Shown here piece after piece: positions 51,766-62,882 of a stretch of 64,000 nucleotides of DNA. A program made the translations under genes and the position numbers. How positions within the stretch are numbered: the first letter of the stretch is position 1; each line of letters starts with the position of its first letter. The notes under the pieces are model-generated. The model ran no database searches. It worked only from the letters and a program-made list of their open reading frames with translations, and was not told where the DNA came from. Source of the DNA: Arthrinium phaeospermum (lineage: Eukaryota > Ascomycota > Sordariomycetes > Amphisphaeriales > Apiosporaceae); NCBI GenBank assembly GCA_006503535.1, contig QYRS01000003.1, forward strand, positions 4,030,001-4,094,000, written 5' to 3'.

Positions 51766-53499
51766 TACCGCTCGAACCCAAGAGACCTCGACCCTGCTTG
51801 TTGTTCGTCAACCCCCAATTTACTCCACACATCGCCGTCGACGACCCCCCGAACTAAAAACAACCTAATCGTCCGTCTACTTTGTACCTCCCTACCTCTT
51901 AACCCTCAATCCAATCCGTGTCGTGAGTCAGGTAACTCTTTCCAAAGAAGACAGTGCCCGCGCCCGCCTTTTTTACTTACCCCCCTCCCCATTGTGGCAC
52001 TTCTGGACCAACGTATAGATTAGAGGAATTAACTGGGGTACTGCGCTGTCTCAAGGAGCCCGGCATTTCCACCCAGTCACAATTCGCCCATCCCATTTGA
52101 TGCAGGAGACGGAGAAGTCGATTGGGAGCACCTGAGGACACCACCGCACTGCACCACGCCGACTCCCACACACACACTGGGCGAGAAGCGAGAGCCAGAC
52201 GACTGGAAAGCGAGATCAGATAGAAGAAAGTGAGTGAGCGAGCGAGCGAGTGAGTGAGAGCAGAGAGAGAGAGAAGCTGGAGAGCACAGCCCATCCTTCC
52301 ATCCCAAGGTGAGACACGAAACCAAGCAGAGCCCGCCAGGCCCGCTGGACCCCTTCCCACCCTCGCATCACCTAACCTCCCTCCTTCTCGTCTTTGCGTT
52401 CTGCTGGTCGCTTTTTGGCTGCACAGCGCACAGCACCCAGCACCCAGCACCCAGCACCACCACACAGTAGTAGCAGCAGCAGCAGCGGCGGCAGCCAAGC
52501 CCAGCCAATTACCCCCCGGTCTGTCAATTGAGAAGTGGTCAGTGTGTCTTTGTCCGCTTCGCTGCTTTTCTGCGGCTCCTACTTCGACACCTACTGTCAT
52601 TTTCCCGGCGACGACACGATTCCCAAGCCCAGAGACCACTTTTTTTTCTGGTTACTTCCTCACTTTTGGGGGGTTGCGCCGTGTCAACAACAAAGCCACA
52701 AGCAACACACATAGCAGCAGTAGCTAGCTTCTGGACCTCTCCCCCCTTCCCTTTTCCCAACATTGACCTCACCCGTCCAGAATAATCCTTCCCTCTCTTC
52801 CCCCCCTTTGGCACTAATTCGCAACCGCAATTCTCCCTTTGTGGTTTGTGGGCAGCTTGACTGCTATTCCCCGACCCGTCGTCATCTACTTCTCTGGATT
52901 TCCACACACTCCTTGCGCGCGCACTGCTGCTGCTGCTGCGTACACACCGTTTCTTCTATTCGCTTCTTGCATTCGTTCCCGTCCCCATGTGCTGACGGCC
53001 CAGTCCCTTCCACCGATCCGAAGATACCCAGCGAGCCACTTGGCTACCCTCGAGGGAGACGGCAAACTGGACGTCGACCAACCCCCGCGACCATCTACCG
53101 AGGACCCCGTGCTGTCTCCGTGAGCAGTCTTGTATGTCCGGACCGGATACCCCTGGTCCTCTGTCTTGTAAAGTATGTACTCCCTCTTTCCTTCGCCGTT
53201 ACGTTTCACGTGGCCTTCGTCCACTTGGCAATCCGGTGTCACTTGAGCGACCAGGCTATACTATAAAGGCCCACCGGCGAGGTGCATGTATCGACATCGA
53301 CACCGTCAAATGGACGTCCTTCATCATTTGCGGGCTACACCCGCATCCGGATCTTGTTGCATGCTATACCCATCACTTTTGCACGAAGGCTGACCTGCGA
53401 ATGGATCTAGGGACTCTAGGACGACCCCACGACGGTCTTGCTGAGCACGAAATCGGCAGCGTCTTTCGAAGACCAATACCCCAGCACCATCAATCGAGG
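51766..53499 (+). promoter_or_regulatory. Long leader and promoter region of the ataxin-2 gene
   Basis: About 1.7 kb, strongly pyrimidine-rich on the + strand, with simple repeats (AGTGAGCGAGCG-type near 52230-52260 and four CAGCACC units near 52430-52460). Many short upstream frames are present. A possible 5' UTR intron donor GTGAGA occurs at 52309. The layout suggests a long 5' UTR with upstream frames and possibly introns, as is common for fungal RNA-binding regulators. I searched all frames here for an LSm domain exon and saw none. Confidence 0.45.
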
Positions 53500-56400
53500 A
53501 TGGTACAGGGCAAGAAGCCAGAAGCTGCAAACGGTCAGAACAAGAGAGATTCATCAGCAATGTCGTACCAGAAACAGGACGTGAGGAATATGGGTGGTAA
53601 GAACCAGAACGGTATGTTGGCCCACTGGAGTCTGTCTGCGCGGACTTGACACTGAATTACATAGGCTTTCGTACCGATAGCTCCATCGGTTCCGGCCACC
53701 AAGTTGGCCAGCGTACTCTGCAGCCATGGTCAGGTGGCGGCGGCCCCAACGACGCTGATACCTTCGGTTCCCTGGGTGCCCTGGAGAATAAGTCCTCCGG
53801 CGGCGGTGACAAGTGGGACCAGTTCTCGGCCAACGAGCAGCTCTTCGGATTGAAGACCGACTACGACGAGAACATCTACACTACTCAGATCGACAAGAGT
53901 CACCCCAAGTACAAGGAGCGTATGGCCGCTGCCGAGAGAAAGGCACGAGAGATTGAGCGCAGCGCAGCTACCACTTCTCATGTGGCAGAGGAGCGGATAA
54001 TGGACTTCGTCGGTGGCAACGATCGCGGAGGAGATGAGGAAGACAAGTAGGTCCCCGCAACCCAGCCAGCGCCCCTCTACGTACCCATTGGACCGTACTA
54101 ACCCGGATTGCCTTTACAGATACAGTGGTGTCAAACGACAGGATTTCCCACCCCTGCCCGGCGGCAGCCGCGACAAGAAGTACACGCCGCCTGCTATGAG
54201 AGCTCCGACCAACAATTCTACTGTCAAGGGCGCCCCGGTGGATCCCGCCATCATCAGTGCACGCATCGGCACGCAGAAGCCTCAGCAGTCTCCTACCAAA
54301 GTCGATGAATCGAAAGCCCGCGCCGAAACCTCTGCTGCAGGCACCTCTGGCAATGCGGTACCTTCGGCCAAGACTCCTGAACCCAAGGCCGATGCTGCCA
54401 AGCCCGAGCCCCACTCAAAGACGACTGAGAAGCCGCTCGAGGTCAAGCCTGTCAACCAGAGCGCGACCCCCTTGAAGGCATCTGCCGCCACCAGCCGGAC
54501 CATCTCGCCCCAAGGAAAGGAGGGCGCAGCTGTACCAAATGCGACTTCAACTGTCGAGCGGGATGTATTGTCGTCGTTCAAGACATTTGCCAACAAGGAA
54601 AGAATGACTGCCGAGAAGATCCGGAGCAACAAGGCCAAGGCTGACAAGGAGGTCAAGCTGCATGAGCTCAAGAAGTTTGCCACAAACTTCAAGCTTCCCA
54701 CACCTGTCCCTGTCGACCTGATTTCCATCATCGCCAAAGACCCGGCCAAGCAGCGAGAAATTCAAGAGAAGGCGTCTCGTGACGCTGCCGAGGTTGCACA
54801 GCGTCGCAAGGTCGAAGAACAAGCTGCCAAGGACAAGAAGCCGGTTGCTACAAAAGAGGGACAGCCTGCCGCTGCTCCCCAGGGCGCTGCGCAGCCCCAG
54901 CCGGAGCGAACCCGGCCAGTTAGCACCGTTGTAAACGGACCACAAGGCGGTGCCCAAGGCGGCCGTCACCCTCCCAATCGCAACTACAACCAACAGCAGC
55001 AATATCAGGGGTACCGGAACGACCGACAGGGCCCCCCACACATGCAGCAGCAGGGTGGCCGCCAGACCGGCAATCTTGCCCAGCGAATCAGGAACGTCGA
55101 GCAGCACAAGCTTGCTGATATGCGCCAGCCTCCCACAGGTCCCTCGCACCCGAACGAACCCCCGTATGCTCGCCGCGCGATCCCAGGGCCTGGCCAGATG
55201 GGCAAACTGAACCCGAATAGCCACGAGTTCCGACCCAATGCCTTCGCCCCAGCATTTGCCCCTAACGGCCACCCGAGCGCCGGTTCCAGTCCTCGCTCAG
55301 CGCTGAACAACATCACCGAGGGTCATTCTACACCTGCTAGCAGCACTGCCGCTGTGGTTGTCGTCAGCAAGAAGAGAAAGGCCGTCGACCCCAAGAAGTG
55401 TGTCATTCTTGGCCACATCAAGGCGCAGCCCGTTCCCCAGGGCAAGAACTACGATGATAACGATGGTATCAAGCCCTCGTTTGACACCGCCCCGACTTGG
55501 CGCCAGGCCCAGGAAGAGGAGAAGCCCGAGTCGACGATGCGTCTCTCCTACACCGAGTACTTTGAGCGACAGCCCTTCGCGGCCCAGCCGACTCCCAACC
55601 CCACCCATGTCATGCCTCAGATGGCCCATCAGCACCAGCTCCCATTCCACCTTCAGCACGGCGCCCATAACGTCCCACCGCGACCTTCTCCTCACGTACC
55701 CCCGGTACCAATGCACCCAGGCCAGCATGGTCCGGTGCCCCACCCCTACAACGGTGCCGATGATCATAGGATGATGCATTCGAACTCGTCGCAGTCTTAT
55801 TCGTCCCCACGCATGTCACAGGTTCCTATGGCCTATCCTCCCAACATGAACACCCCACATATGCCCTACGGGCAGCCTGGCGGATTTGCTCCAGGCACTC
55901 CCCAGATGGGTCAATTCAACAGGAGCTTCTCAAACAACCCACAATACATGCCCCAGCAGCAGATGCCCATGGGAGCGCCCATGATGCCGCAGTTCATGAC
56001 CCCTCAAGGAATGCCCGGCCCGCAGATGCAGATGTATCCCTCGGGCCAGTTCATGCCGCCTGGAGTCAGCATGCCACAGCCCATGCCCGGCGCCAATGGA
56101 TACCCTAGTCCTGGACGTCCTGCCGCTGCACCGATGATGGTCCATCAGGGTTCTCAACAAGGCCAACCCGTCTACGGCATGAGCCCTGGAATGCAGTACC
56201 AGCAGCCCGTCTTCCCACAGCAACCGGGACAGAGTAAGTCGTCTCGAAAATCGTCAGCACCGCCGCGCCAGTACTAACTCGCATGGCAAAGTGAACAATA
56301 TGCGAGGATACAGCAACCCCAGTCCACAGCAGTTTGGAACCAGCCCCTCGCAGATGCATCAGTATACGCCCCAGCAGCACCGCAATGGCAACTACAACAA

Positions 56401-56503
56401 GAACTATCAGGGACCCAACCAACACCAGGGTCCTCAGGCCGGTCACGCAATCCCGACCGGGCCTCAGGGGCGAACTGCGGATGGGCCTGATGAGGCCAAG
56501 TGA
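53500..56503 (+). CDS. PBP1: Ataxin-2/Pbp1 homologue lacking a visible LSm domain
   Basis: Four exons: 53500-53611, 53665-54046, 54120-56233 and 56292-56503, all with GT-AG introns of 53-73 bases and consistent phases, giving 939 residues. The start ATG has A at -3. Residues 1-37 are a charged, disordered leader. GFRTDSSIGSG opens the conserved part, followed at about 88-155 by LsmAD (FSANEQLFGLKTDYDENIYT, then SHPKYKERMAAAERKAREIE). After a disordered middle, LNPNSHEFRP at 528-537 is a PAM2 motif, which binds the MLLE domain of poly(A)-binding protein. The remainder is Met/Pro/Gln-rich, ending in QQHRNGNYNKNYQGPNQ and EAK. Ataxin-2 proteins act in mRNA stability, translation and stress granules. 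The SM-ATX (LSm) fold that normally sits between the leader and GFRTD is absent: only a 53-base intron is there. The homology is sure; the absence depends on the start region being complete. Confidence 0.88.
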
Positions 56504-58953
56504 AATGTCTCAGATACGAGTGGCAGATCGTAAGCGGCGCCGCGCCCGGGCGCACATTCCGAGGTTTCTTCATACTTCAGCATTCCATATCTCGGCAGTC
56601 AGTGTGTCGCCTCGGCCTCTCACGGTACTTTGGATGGCCCAGTGCCGCGTCGACTGCCAAGCCGTTGTATGTTCTGTTAGGGCTTGCAGCCGGCCTAGAG
56701 GATTGTTGCAGGGGAGCCGACTCGAGGACAGTACGGCTTGGACAAACCTGTGCGATGTTTCTGGAGGCTCACGACACGGGCTGGTGCGGGGCCCACCTAG
56801 CTAGATCTCGGAAGATATCAACACCACAGCATATTTGGCATGCTGCCCTCGGTCACGTAGGATACCATTGCGGTATTTTTTACTATACTTATCTTTTGAT
56901 CGAGATGCGGAGGGCGGACAAAACAAGACAGGCGGAGGGAGGATGCAGCAGGCAAAGTAGCAGAGAGATATGGATGGTGGTGGGGTGCGGAGGCTTCTGG
57001 GCAACCCCCAGCGTTGCCGACTGCCTCGCAACAGCGACTGAGATATTGGACTCGAGTCATATAAGAGTCTGAAGCGCGTACAGCACGGCGACTCTGTTGG
57101 CTACAGCGTTACTCGAGTTAGCTAGGAAAGAGGCGGTGATGCTGACATGACATGACAATAGATATGCAGGTATCTTGTAGCAGCGGGAGCTAGTTCCAAG
57201 GCAAGCAGTTTACCTGATGAACTTATCAACGTCCTCTTTACTTCAAACTTGATGAATCTGCTGTGACCGTGTTTCTTGTCACGTGACTGTTCTGGCTGCT
57301 GGGATAGATCAACGAGGAGGCTGGCTTCTTATTGATGAATGTGCATTTCAATGCCGATGACAATTATATATATAGCTATGCGATATGCGTGGAATGGGTT
57401 TATGATATATATATTTATCTATGTATATACCAATTGGGCATTTGTAAATAAATGATGGCTGGTACCACTTCTGGAGCATCCATGCCAATTGATCAAATGA
57501 ATGTTCCAGCAAGAAGAATGGGGGCGCAAATGGCGGGGTCGACGGGGTTCAGGTTTGGAATGTTTCAAACCGGTTGCTCCTGTTTGCTTGTCAGGGCCGG
57601 TAGTGGTCGGGCCTCTCCGGCTATGCGGACCTTGACAGGGCTGGGTGGTGACTGTATCCAACCTATGCCATCATCCAGGCTCGTACTTACTTAAGCAATC
57701 GTCCAAGGATTTGCCAGGAGGAAGGGGAAAGAATGGCGGATGGCTCGATGGGCAAGGGATTGGGGACCGGCCCAAAGCTTGGCATGCCTCCTGTCAGGCA
57801 CAGATTCTGGTTGGGCGCCATGATTGGCTGTCGTCGCAAGTTGGCGCCCATGCATCCCTGGCAGCACCTGGGCCTTTTTCCCACTGGTGACTCTTCTAGA
57901 TCCAACGTGCCGCTAGCTTTGCGACGTGCAATACAAACCTCGTTAGTCCTGGCCATTCATTTGACCGTCCGCCATGCCCATGTGTTAAGGCTGGTGGATC
58001 GATCTCCTTCGATAGTGGGTTTTCGTCTGCTTCTGCATTTTCTGCATCTTCTTTCGCTCCGGGGGCTTGGTTAGTACCTTTGGCCGGTGCGACGACCGCT
58101 CAACGCTTCAGCGATCCCATGGCCTGATATGGTTCGCGCAAGCGACTGTGCATCGCCTGTCCAGAGGCCGCTTGCTTGACTTTTGGGGCAGAGAAATGGC
58201 TCAAGAACAGAACAGGATTCCACGCATTGGCACAAACGACGTATGTTACGAATGACAAGTTGACGGATGACGAGGGCTTGTCAGGTCGCCAGCCCCAGCC
58301 AATCTGAGCCCGGCGGTGGCGTGCCGTGGTTTCGTTTGCTGTTGCGTGTATCCGCACGAGCAAGCGTGTAAGTCGGAGCCTGTCACCCACTCGGTAGGTA
58401 GGCCTGGGAAGGCCATGGCGCCCGCTGCCATGCGTCCATGCTGGCGGCTCGGTTGCATACAAGAAGACCCAGATCGCTCGCAGCTTATACCCGAGAATCT
58501 TCTTTTGCTCAGTGTGTGCTCCGTTCCATTGTCTCACTTTGGTACTCCGCCAGTGGTTGGACAGATTGACAAGTCATTCATTCGTGCCTTTCTCTTGACT
58601 CCGTTGTGTCTCCGCCATTGTGTATCTCTGGTGTGACTCCACAAGGTTGGGAACAATCAACATTCTTCCACGAGGCCCGTTTCCTTCGCGAACCCCCCGG
58701 TGACCTCTCATACCACCTCCAGTTTTTCTATTATTAAACCCTCCATTCATTTCTCTTCTTCTGCGATTGCAGCTTCCCACAAACGACTTTGACGAGTGCA
58801 GGCAGCTCTCAATATCACAGATTCGACCTTCCAAAGGAACCAGCAAGACTGATTCGATCCGGCTTTCTGCTGCTGCCAGACAGCACGCAATTCCCATTAT
58901 TCACCACTCCACTTCCATCTTTTTCTTTATCTTGACTGCCGATCGCCGAGACG
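56504..58953. other. No supported gene; upstream region of the LPMO gene
   Basis: About 2.4 kb containing the ataxin-2 3' UTR, TA-rich segments around 57360-57440, and the LPMO promoter. The 200 bases before 58954 are pyrimidine-rich, like a fungal 5' UTR. Frames of 80-190 codons exist but none has protein character. Confidence 0.5.
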
Positions 58954-60771
58954 ATGTATGTCTCGCGTATTGTAACGCTGCTCGTGGCTCTCGCGGCCGA
59001 GACCGCCTTGGGTCACATGAACATGGCCGACCCGCCCCCGCTGCGGTATAAGGGCAACCCCAACGCCGTCAAGGCGGGCAAGATCGACACGGACATCACG
59101 AGCCCCAACACGGCGGCCACCTTCCCTTGCAAGGGCGCCATCCCGGACATGGACGACCCCGTCGCCGGAGCCCCCGTCGCGACCTGGTACCCCGGCGAGC
59201 AACACACGGTCAAGATCGTGGGCGGCGCCTCCCACAACGGCGGCTCCTGCCAGCTGTCCATCTCCTACGACAAGGGCCAGACCTTCACCGTCGTCTTCAG
59301 CAAGATCGGCGCCTGCCCCACCGACCCCAACATCCCCTTCACCCTGCCCGCCGACACCCCCAGCGCCGACAAGGTCCTGTTTTCTTGGTCCTGGATCAAC
59401 CACACCGGCAACCGCGAGTTCTACAACAACTGTGCCGTCCTGACCATCGGCGCCGCCAAGAAGAAGCGAGCCGCACCCGCCGTTGCTTTCAAGGACCGCC
59501 CGCCCATGCTCGTGGCCAACATCTACCACACCGCCGGCGCGGCTTGCGTTAAGGAGGGCGTCGACGCTCTCTACCCGGAGCCCGGCCCCGACTTCCTCAA
59601 CGTCTCGTCTACGGCCGCCCTTCCCGACGACTGCGTGACGGGCCAGCCCATGTCGGCCAACCCCGCTGTCGGTGGTAGTGGTGGTAGCGGTAGCGGTAGC
59701 GGGGGAGCACCCGCGTCGGGATCGGCCAGTGCTCCTGCAGGACCAGGAGTCACTCCGTCGTCGCGTCCCGTCCAGCTTCCGACGACGTCGGCTTCTGCTG
59801 TGTATGTATCTTCTTCGTCGTCGTCGTCGTCCTTCTCGTCGTCGTTGTCGTTGCAGTCTGTCCTTCCTTCAATGCTTTCGTCGTTGTTGTTGCCTTTGCC
59901 GTCGTCGACCGTGGATCTGGTCTCGACTTCGTCTACGACACCTTCTACATTCTTTATTTCTTCTGTTTCTACGACGGCTTCTTCCCTGGATGGAGGAAGC
60001 ACTCTGGTCACGTCGACAAGGTCGGCTTCATCTTCTACTTCTTCGTCTTCGTCTGCTTCTGATGCGACACCATCGCCGTCGCTCATTGTGATCCCGATCA
60101 CTTCCTCCCGCCGAACCAATACAGAGTCCGCAACACCAACATCGAGCCAGACCTCCTCGACCACGGAGTCCACGCTCCTAACTTCTAGTGCATCACAATC
60201 CAAAACCCACTCCACCCCTGGTGGCATCTTCATCCCATCCTCAACCACAACAACGTCTGCGTCTGTGTCTGCATCTGCATCTGCATCTGCATCTGCGTCT
60301 GCGTCTTCGTCGTTGTCTTCAGGTTCGGGTGCAGCCCCACCAACTAACACTCCCACGCCCAGCTCTCCCGACGCCACTCCCAGTGTCGGCAGCAGCATCC
60401 CGACGACACCTTCCGCCTCCGCCACCTCCTCCGAGGTCGTGGGCCTGCCGTCCCAGTCCTCCACGGCCACGGCCACGGCCACGAGCAGCGCCGCGCCCCC
60501 CACGGGCACCGGCTCGGCGGGCGGCGGCGACGTCCTAACCGGCCCCTGCCAGCCCGAGGGCGAGTGGAACTGCCTGGCGGGCGGCACGTCCTGGCAGCGC
60601 TGCGCCTCGGGGCTCTGGTCGGTCGTCGTGCCCATGGCGCCGGGCACCAGCTGCACGCCGGGCCAGAGCAGCAACCTGAACAAGATGAAGAAGCGGCAAC
60701 AGTACGTCCGCCGGCGCGATGCGCCCCGCCGCGAGCCTGTCCGTCGTAGAGCTCAGGTTGGGAGTTGGTAG
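58954..60771 (+). CDS. AA11-like lytic polysaccharide monooxygenase with Ser/Thr linker and C-terminal module
   Basis: Single-exon gene, 605 residues. A signal peptide of 20 residues (MYVSRIVTLLVALAAETALG) is followed directly by HMNM, so His21 becomes the N-terminal His of the copper histidine brace. The second brace His is H94 in GGASHNGGSCQ, and Y157 in NREFYNNCAVLTI is the likely axial Tyr. The catalytic domain spans about 21-235 with several Cys. The pattern fits AA11, chitin-active copper enzymes that oxidatively cleave glycosidic bonds. A Ser/Thr-rich linker (about 240-525), probably O-glycosylated, contains TCG and six-base tandem repeats. A Cys module at about 530-567 (EGEWNCLAGGTSWQRCASG) resembles the X278/chitin-binding type found on AA11 enzymes. 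The last 35 residues are very basic with kexin-like sites (KKR, RRR), which is unusual. Secreted. Confidence 0.88.
   Translation: MYVSRIVTLLVALAAETALGHMNMADPPPLRYKGNPNAVKAGKIDTDITSPNTAATFPCKGAIPDMDDPVAGAPVATWYPGEQHTVKIVGGASHNGGSCQLSISYDKGQTFTVVFSKIGACPTDPNIPFTLPADTPSADKVLFSWSWINHTGNREFYNNCAVLTIGAAKKKRAAPAVAFKDRPPMLVANIYHTAGAACVKEGVDALYPEPGPDFLNVSSTAALPDDCVTGQPMSANPAVGGSGGSGSGSGGAPASGSASAPAGPGVTPSSRPVQLPTTSASAVYVSSSSSSSSFSSSLSLQSVLPSMLSSLLLPLPSSTVDLVSTSSTTPSTFFISSVSTTASSLDGGSTLVTSTRSASSSTSSSSSASDATPSPSLIVIPITSSRRTNTESATPTSSQTSSTTESTLLTSSASQSKTHSTPGGIFIPSSTTTTSASVSASASASASASASSSLSSGSGAAPPTNTPTPSSPDATPSVGSSIPTTPSASATSSEVVGLPSQSSTATATATSSAAPPTGTGSAGGGDVLTGPCQPEGEWNCLAGGTSWQRCASGLWSVVVPMAPGTSCTPGQSSNLNKMKKRQQYVRRRDAPRREPVRRRAQVGSW
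59808..59832 (+). repeat. TCG trinucleotide tract in the LPMO linker
   Basis: Near-perfect TCG/TCT units coding a poly-Ser run. Such tracts vary in length between strains. Confidence 0.7.
60253..60318 (+). repeat. Hexanucleotide repeat (TCTGCA/TCTGCG) in the LPMO linker
   Basis: About nine tandem six-base units coding Ser-Ala dipeptides, in frame, so unit number can change without breaking the gene. Confidence 0.8.
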
Positions 60772-61545
60772 TGAACATCATCTACCGAGATGAGGGGGAA
60801 GCATGATGATGAACCACGGAGAGAGAGAAGAAGAGGGTTTGTGGACCAAACGAGGAGTTTGAGGAGAGGGGGATAGATGAAAAGGGGATACAGGGGAACA
60901 CTCGTTATTTGTTTGGACGGCAGCAAAAGTGAGAGGGGAAGACGCGGAGGGATTTTGAAATTCGCTTCTTGTTACAAATTTTCTCGACGACCACCATTTG
61001 GGGGAACTTTCGTTGACTTCACTTCTTGTACATATTATTCTTTTCTTTTTCCTTGCCATTCCCAGTTTGGGAGTTTGGTATTGGCACATACACTTTACAG
61101 TTTGGACGCGAAGAGACAAAAAGAGACAGAGAGAGGAAGGAAGAAAAAGAGAGATAGATAGAGATTCGGCAGGATGGAAGAGAAACAGGCTCGTTTTTAG
61201 GGAATATCAGGCAGGCCAGTTGTTACCGAGATGAAGATAAATCGTTGTTGTTACATGCTTCCTGACTGAGGTGTATTTGTAAATGATATGATCGACTGCA
61301 ATTGAAAGAATATTTAAGAAGCTACGCGTATGAGATAAGTCAAGATCGCTGTTGGCTATGCTATTGGTCTCATATCACCAGGCTCCAACAGTAGTTGCCG
61401 CAATTTCTCAACTTGATCGGGTATAATAATAAATAGCTCCCGTCTCCCATGCAAACATGCCCTGAAATAAGCCAATATGCTTAACGTGAAGGGGGCGTTG
61501 TCCCCCAGCTGCCGATGCCCGCACCGATGCATCGGCAAAGCGCCC
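60772..61545. other. Convergent intergenic region
   Basis: Between the LPMO stop (+) and the stop of the 61546 gene (-). Purine-rich near 60780-60960 and 61100-61200, with GAGAGA runs. Contains both 3' UTRs; no gene seen. Confidence 0.5.
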
Positions 61546-62043
61546 CTACCACCCAATAAATGTAATGAGTAGGACCAAGAGTGCCGGAATCATCAGCGTA
61601 TCTGGCTCGCCACAGTCTCGACTACACCGTGCCTGACCCCATTGAAGATAAGCCACTGCGAGCCACTGGCATATAACCAGGAGAGAAAAGGCCCCGAGTC
61701 GTCGCCCCCTGCCACCTCGGACGGGGCGGCGGAGTAGTAGATGCTCCGTGACGTAGGGGACGACGCCTCTTGTCGACGACGCCGCCGCCCAGGCCAGCAA
61801 CAAGATCGCTGCCACGAGCAGCAGCAGACTCACGAGGGTGATGACGTAGATCTCGTTCTCGTATACGTTGTGGACAGGAGGAGGATAATAGGCCGCAGCC
61901 GAGGAGGGGAACAAGGCGCGGACGCTGGCTTCTCCGAGATGGGCACACTGCAGCAGGAAGGCCCGGTAGTGGGTGCCAAGGAGCGAGAGATTGGGAAAGC
62001 TGGGGAGGACGAGGCCTTGGTAAAGGGGACCGAGTGGGTCCAT
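61546..62043 (-). CDS. Small membrane protein, family 2 member 1
   Basis: A 165-residue frame with the start set at MDPLGPLYQG; an earlier Met at 62292 would add 83 residues of poor quality. A half-hydrophobic N-terminal part precedes three clear membrane helices: about 78-101 (IYVITLVSLLLLVAAILLL), 125-145 (AFSLLVICQWLAVAYL) and 150-165 (IPALLVLLITFIGW, ending directly at the stop). The stretch RALFPSSAAAYYPPPVH before the first helix resembles the same region of the 62883-63374 protein (YRIFPPETFYPPSFPVLH), and lengths are 165 and 163, so these are diverged relatives. A loop with CSRDC may form a disulfide. Function unknown. Confidence 0.6.
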   Translation of the reverse strand: MDPLGPLYQGLVLPSFPNLSLLGTHYRAFLLQCAHLGEASVRALFPSSAAAYYPPPVHNVYENEIYVITLVSLLLLVAAILLLAWAAASSTRGVVPYVTEHLLLRRPVRGGRGRRLGAFSLLVICQWLAVAYLQWGQARCSRDCGEPDTLMIPALLVLLITFIGW

Positions 62044-62436
62044 CTTGTAGTCGAGTGTTGATGATTGAGTTAGGTAGGTAGCAAAGGAAGATATATGATT
62101 TGAAGGGTGGGATGGCAAGTGGATGTGTTGATTGATGTGACAGATAAACATGTGTAAGTATTCATTGCCTAATGATCTGAATTTAAATTGAAAGTCGGCA
62201 AGGGACTGCACAGTTACCGGAGAGAGGAAAAAGTCGAAGTAAAGTTTGGCGTTTCGGAGATCTGGCTCGCTGCACAAGCCAGACTGAGGCATACAGTTAT
62301 GCGATTAAGCGACACTTGTTGGTTTAGAAGATCCATGGTTCACGAAATCTATACCAATCAGACAGATAAGTACCGCTGGACGTGATGATAAAATCGTACT
62401 CTGGGCCGACCGACAGAAACATTGGTGTGGTTGGTT

Positions 62437-62717
62437 GGTTGGTTTGCCATACTGACTAGCAACACAGTAGAAACAGCACCAAATACGTGGTCAGTTTACC
62501 GAGGACGTCGGGCGTGCCCATGGCTTTCCAGATCAGACACACGAGTGCGTCCACATGATGTCCGGCTGGATCATCTTGGCGAAGAGGTGGAGTCGCAGGT
62601 GACGGCGCCACGTAACGGGACGAGCTTCATGGACAGGTGCGACATGAGCTTGCGCACCTGGAACAGGAGCGCGAGGGAGACGATGAGGGTAGGGAGGTAG
62701 GGGGTCTGCATGGTGGC
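62437..62717 (-). pseudogene. Possible broken third member of the small membrane-protein cluster
   Basis: From an ATG at about 62711 the frame reads MQTPYLPTLIVSLALLFQVR, a hydrophobic start, and runs about 46 codons. The adjacent segments continue in other frames and end in ALVCLIWKAMGTPDVLGKLT plus a hydrophobic YLVLFLLCC and stop at 62437. Two frameshifts, or introns I cannot define, separate them. Its position between two membrane-protein genes on the same strand suggests a decayed relative, but no motif alignment is firm. Confidence 0.25.
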
Positions 62718-62882
62718 GGTGGCACACAGTCGGGCAATACTCAAAAGGTTGGAACGGTCAATGGAAAGGTATTTAGTTTATTGTTTTCCGTCATCATCAG
62801 AACATTATACCGATAACTCCCTAGCCCTAGCCGTCCATTGCCGATCCCACTTGCCCCTTGTCCTTTCCCCCAAGGCCGAGGC

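Noticed and set aside
53134..53499. Upstream extension of ataxin-2 exon 1 to an earlier Met
   Set aside because: The added residues have no similarity to ataxin-2 leaders and no LSm character; the Met at 53500 has a good context.
59571..60683. 370-codon antisense frame rich in Asp/Glu/Val
   Set aside because: It is the reverse complement of the Ser/Thr-rich LPMO linker; the biased repeats keep that frame open without independent coding evidence.
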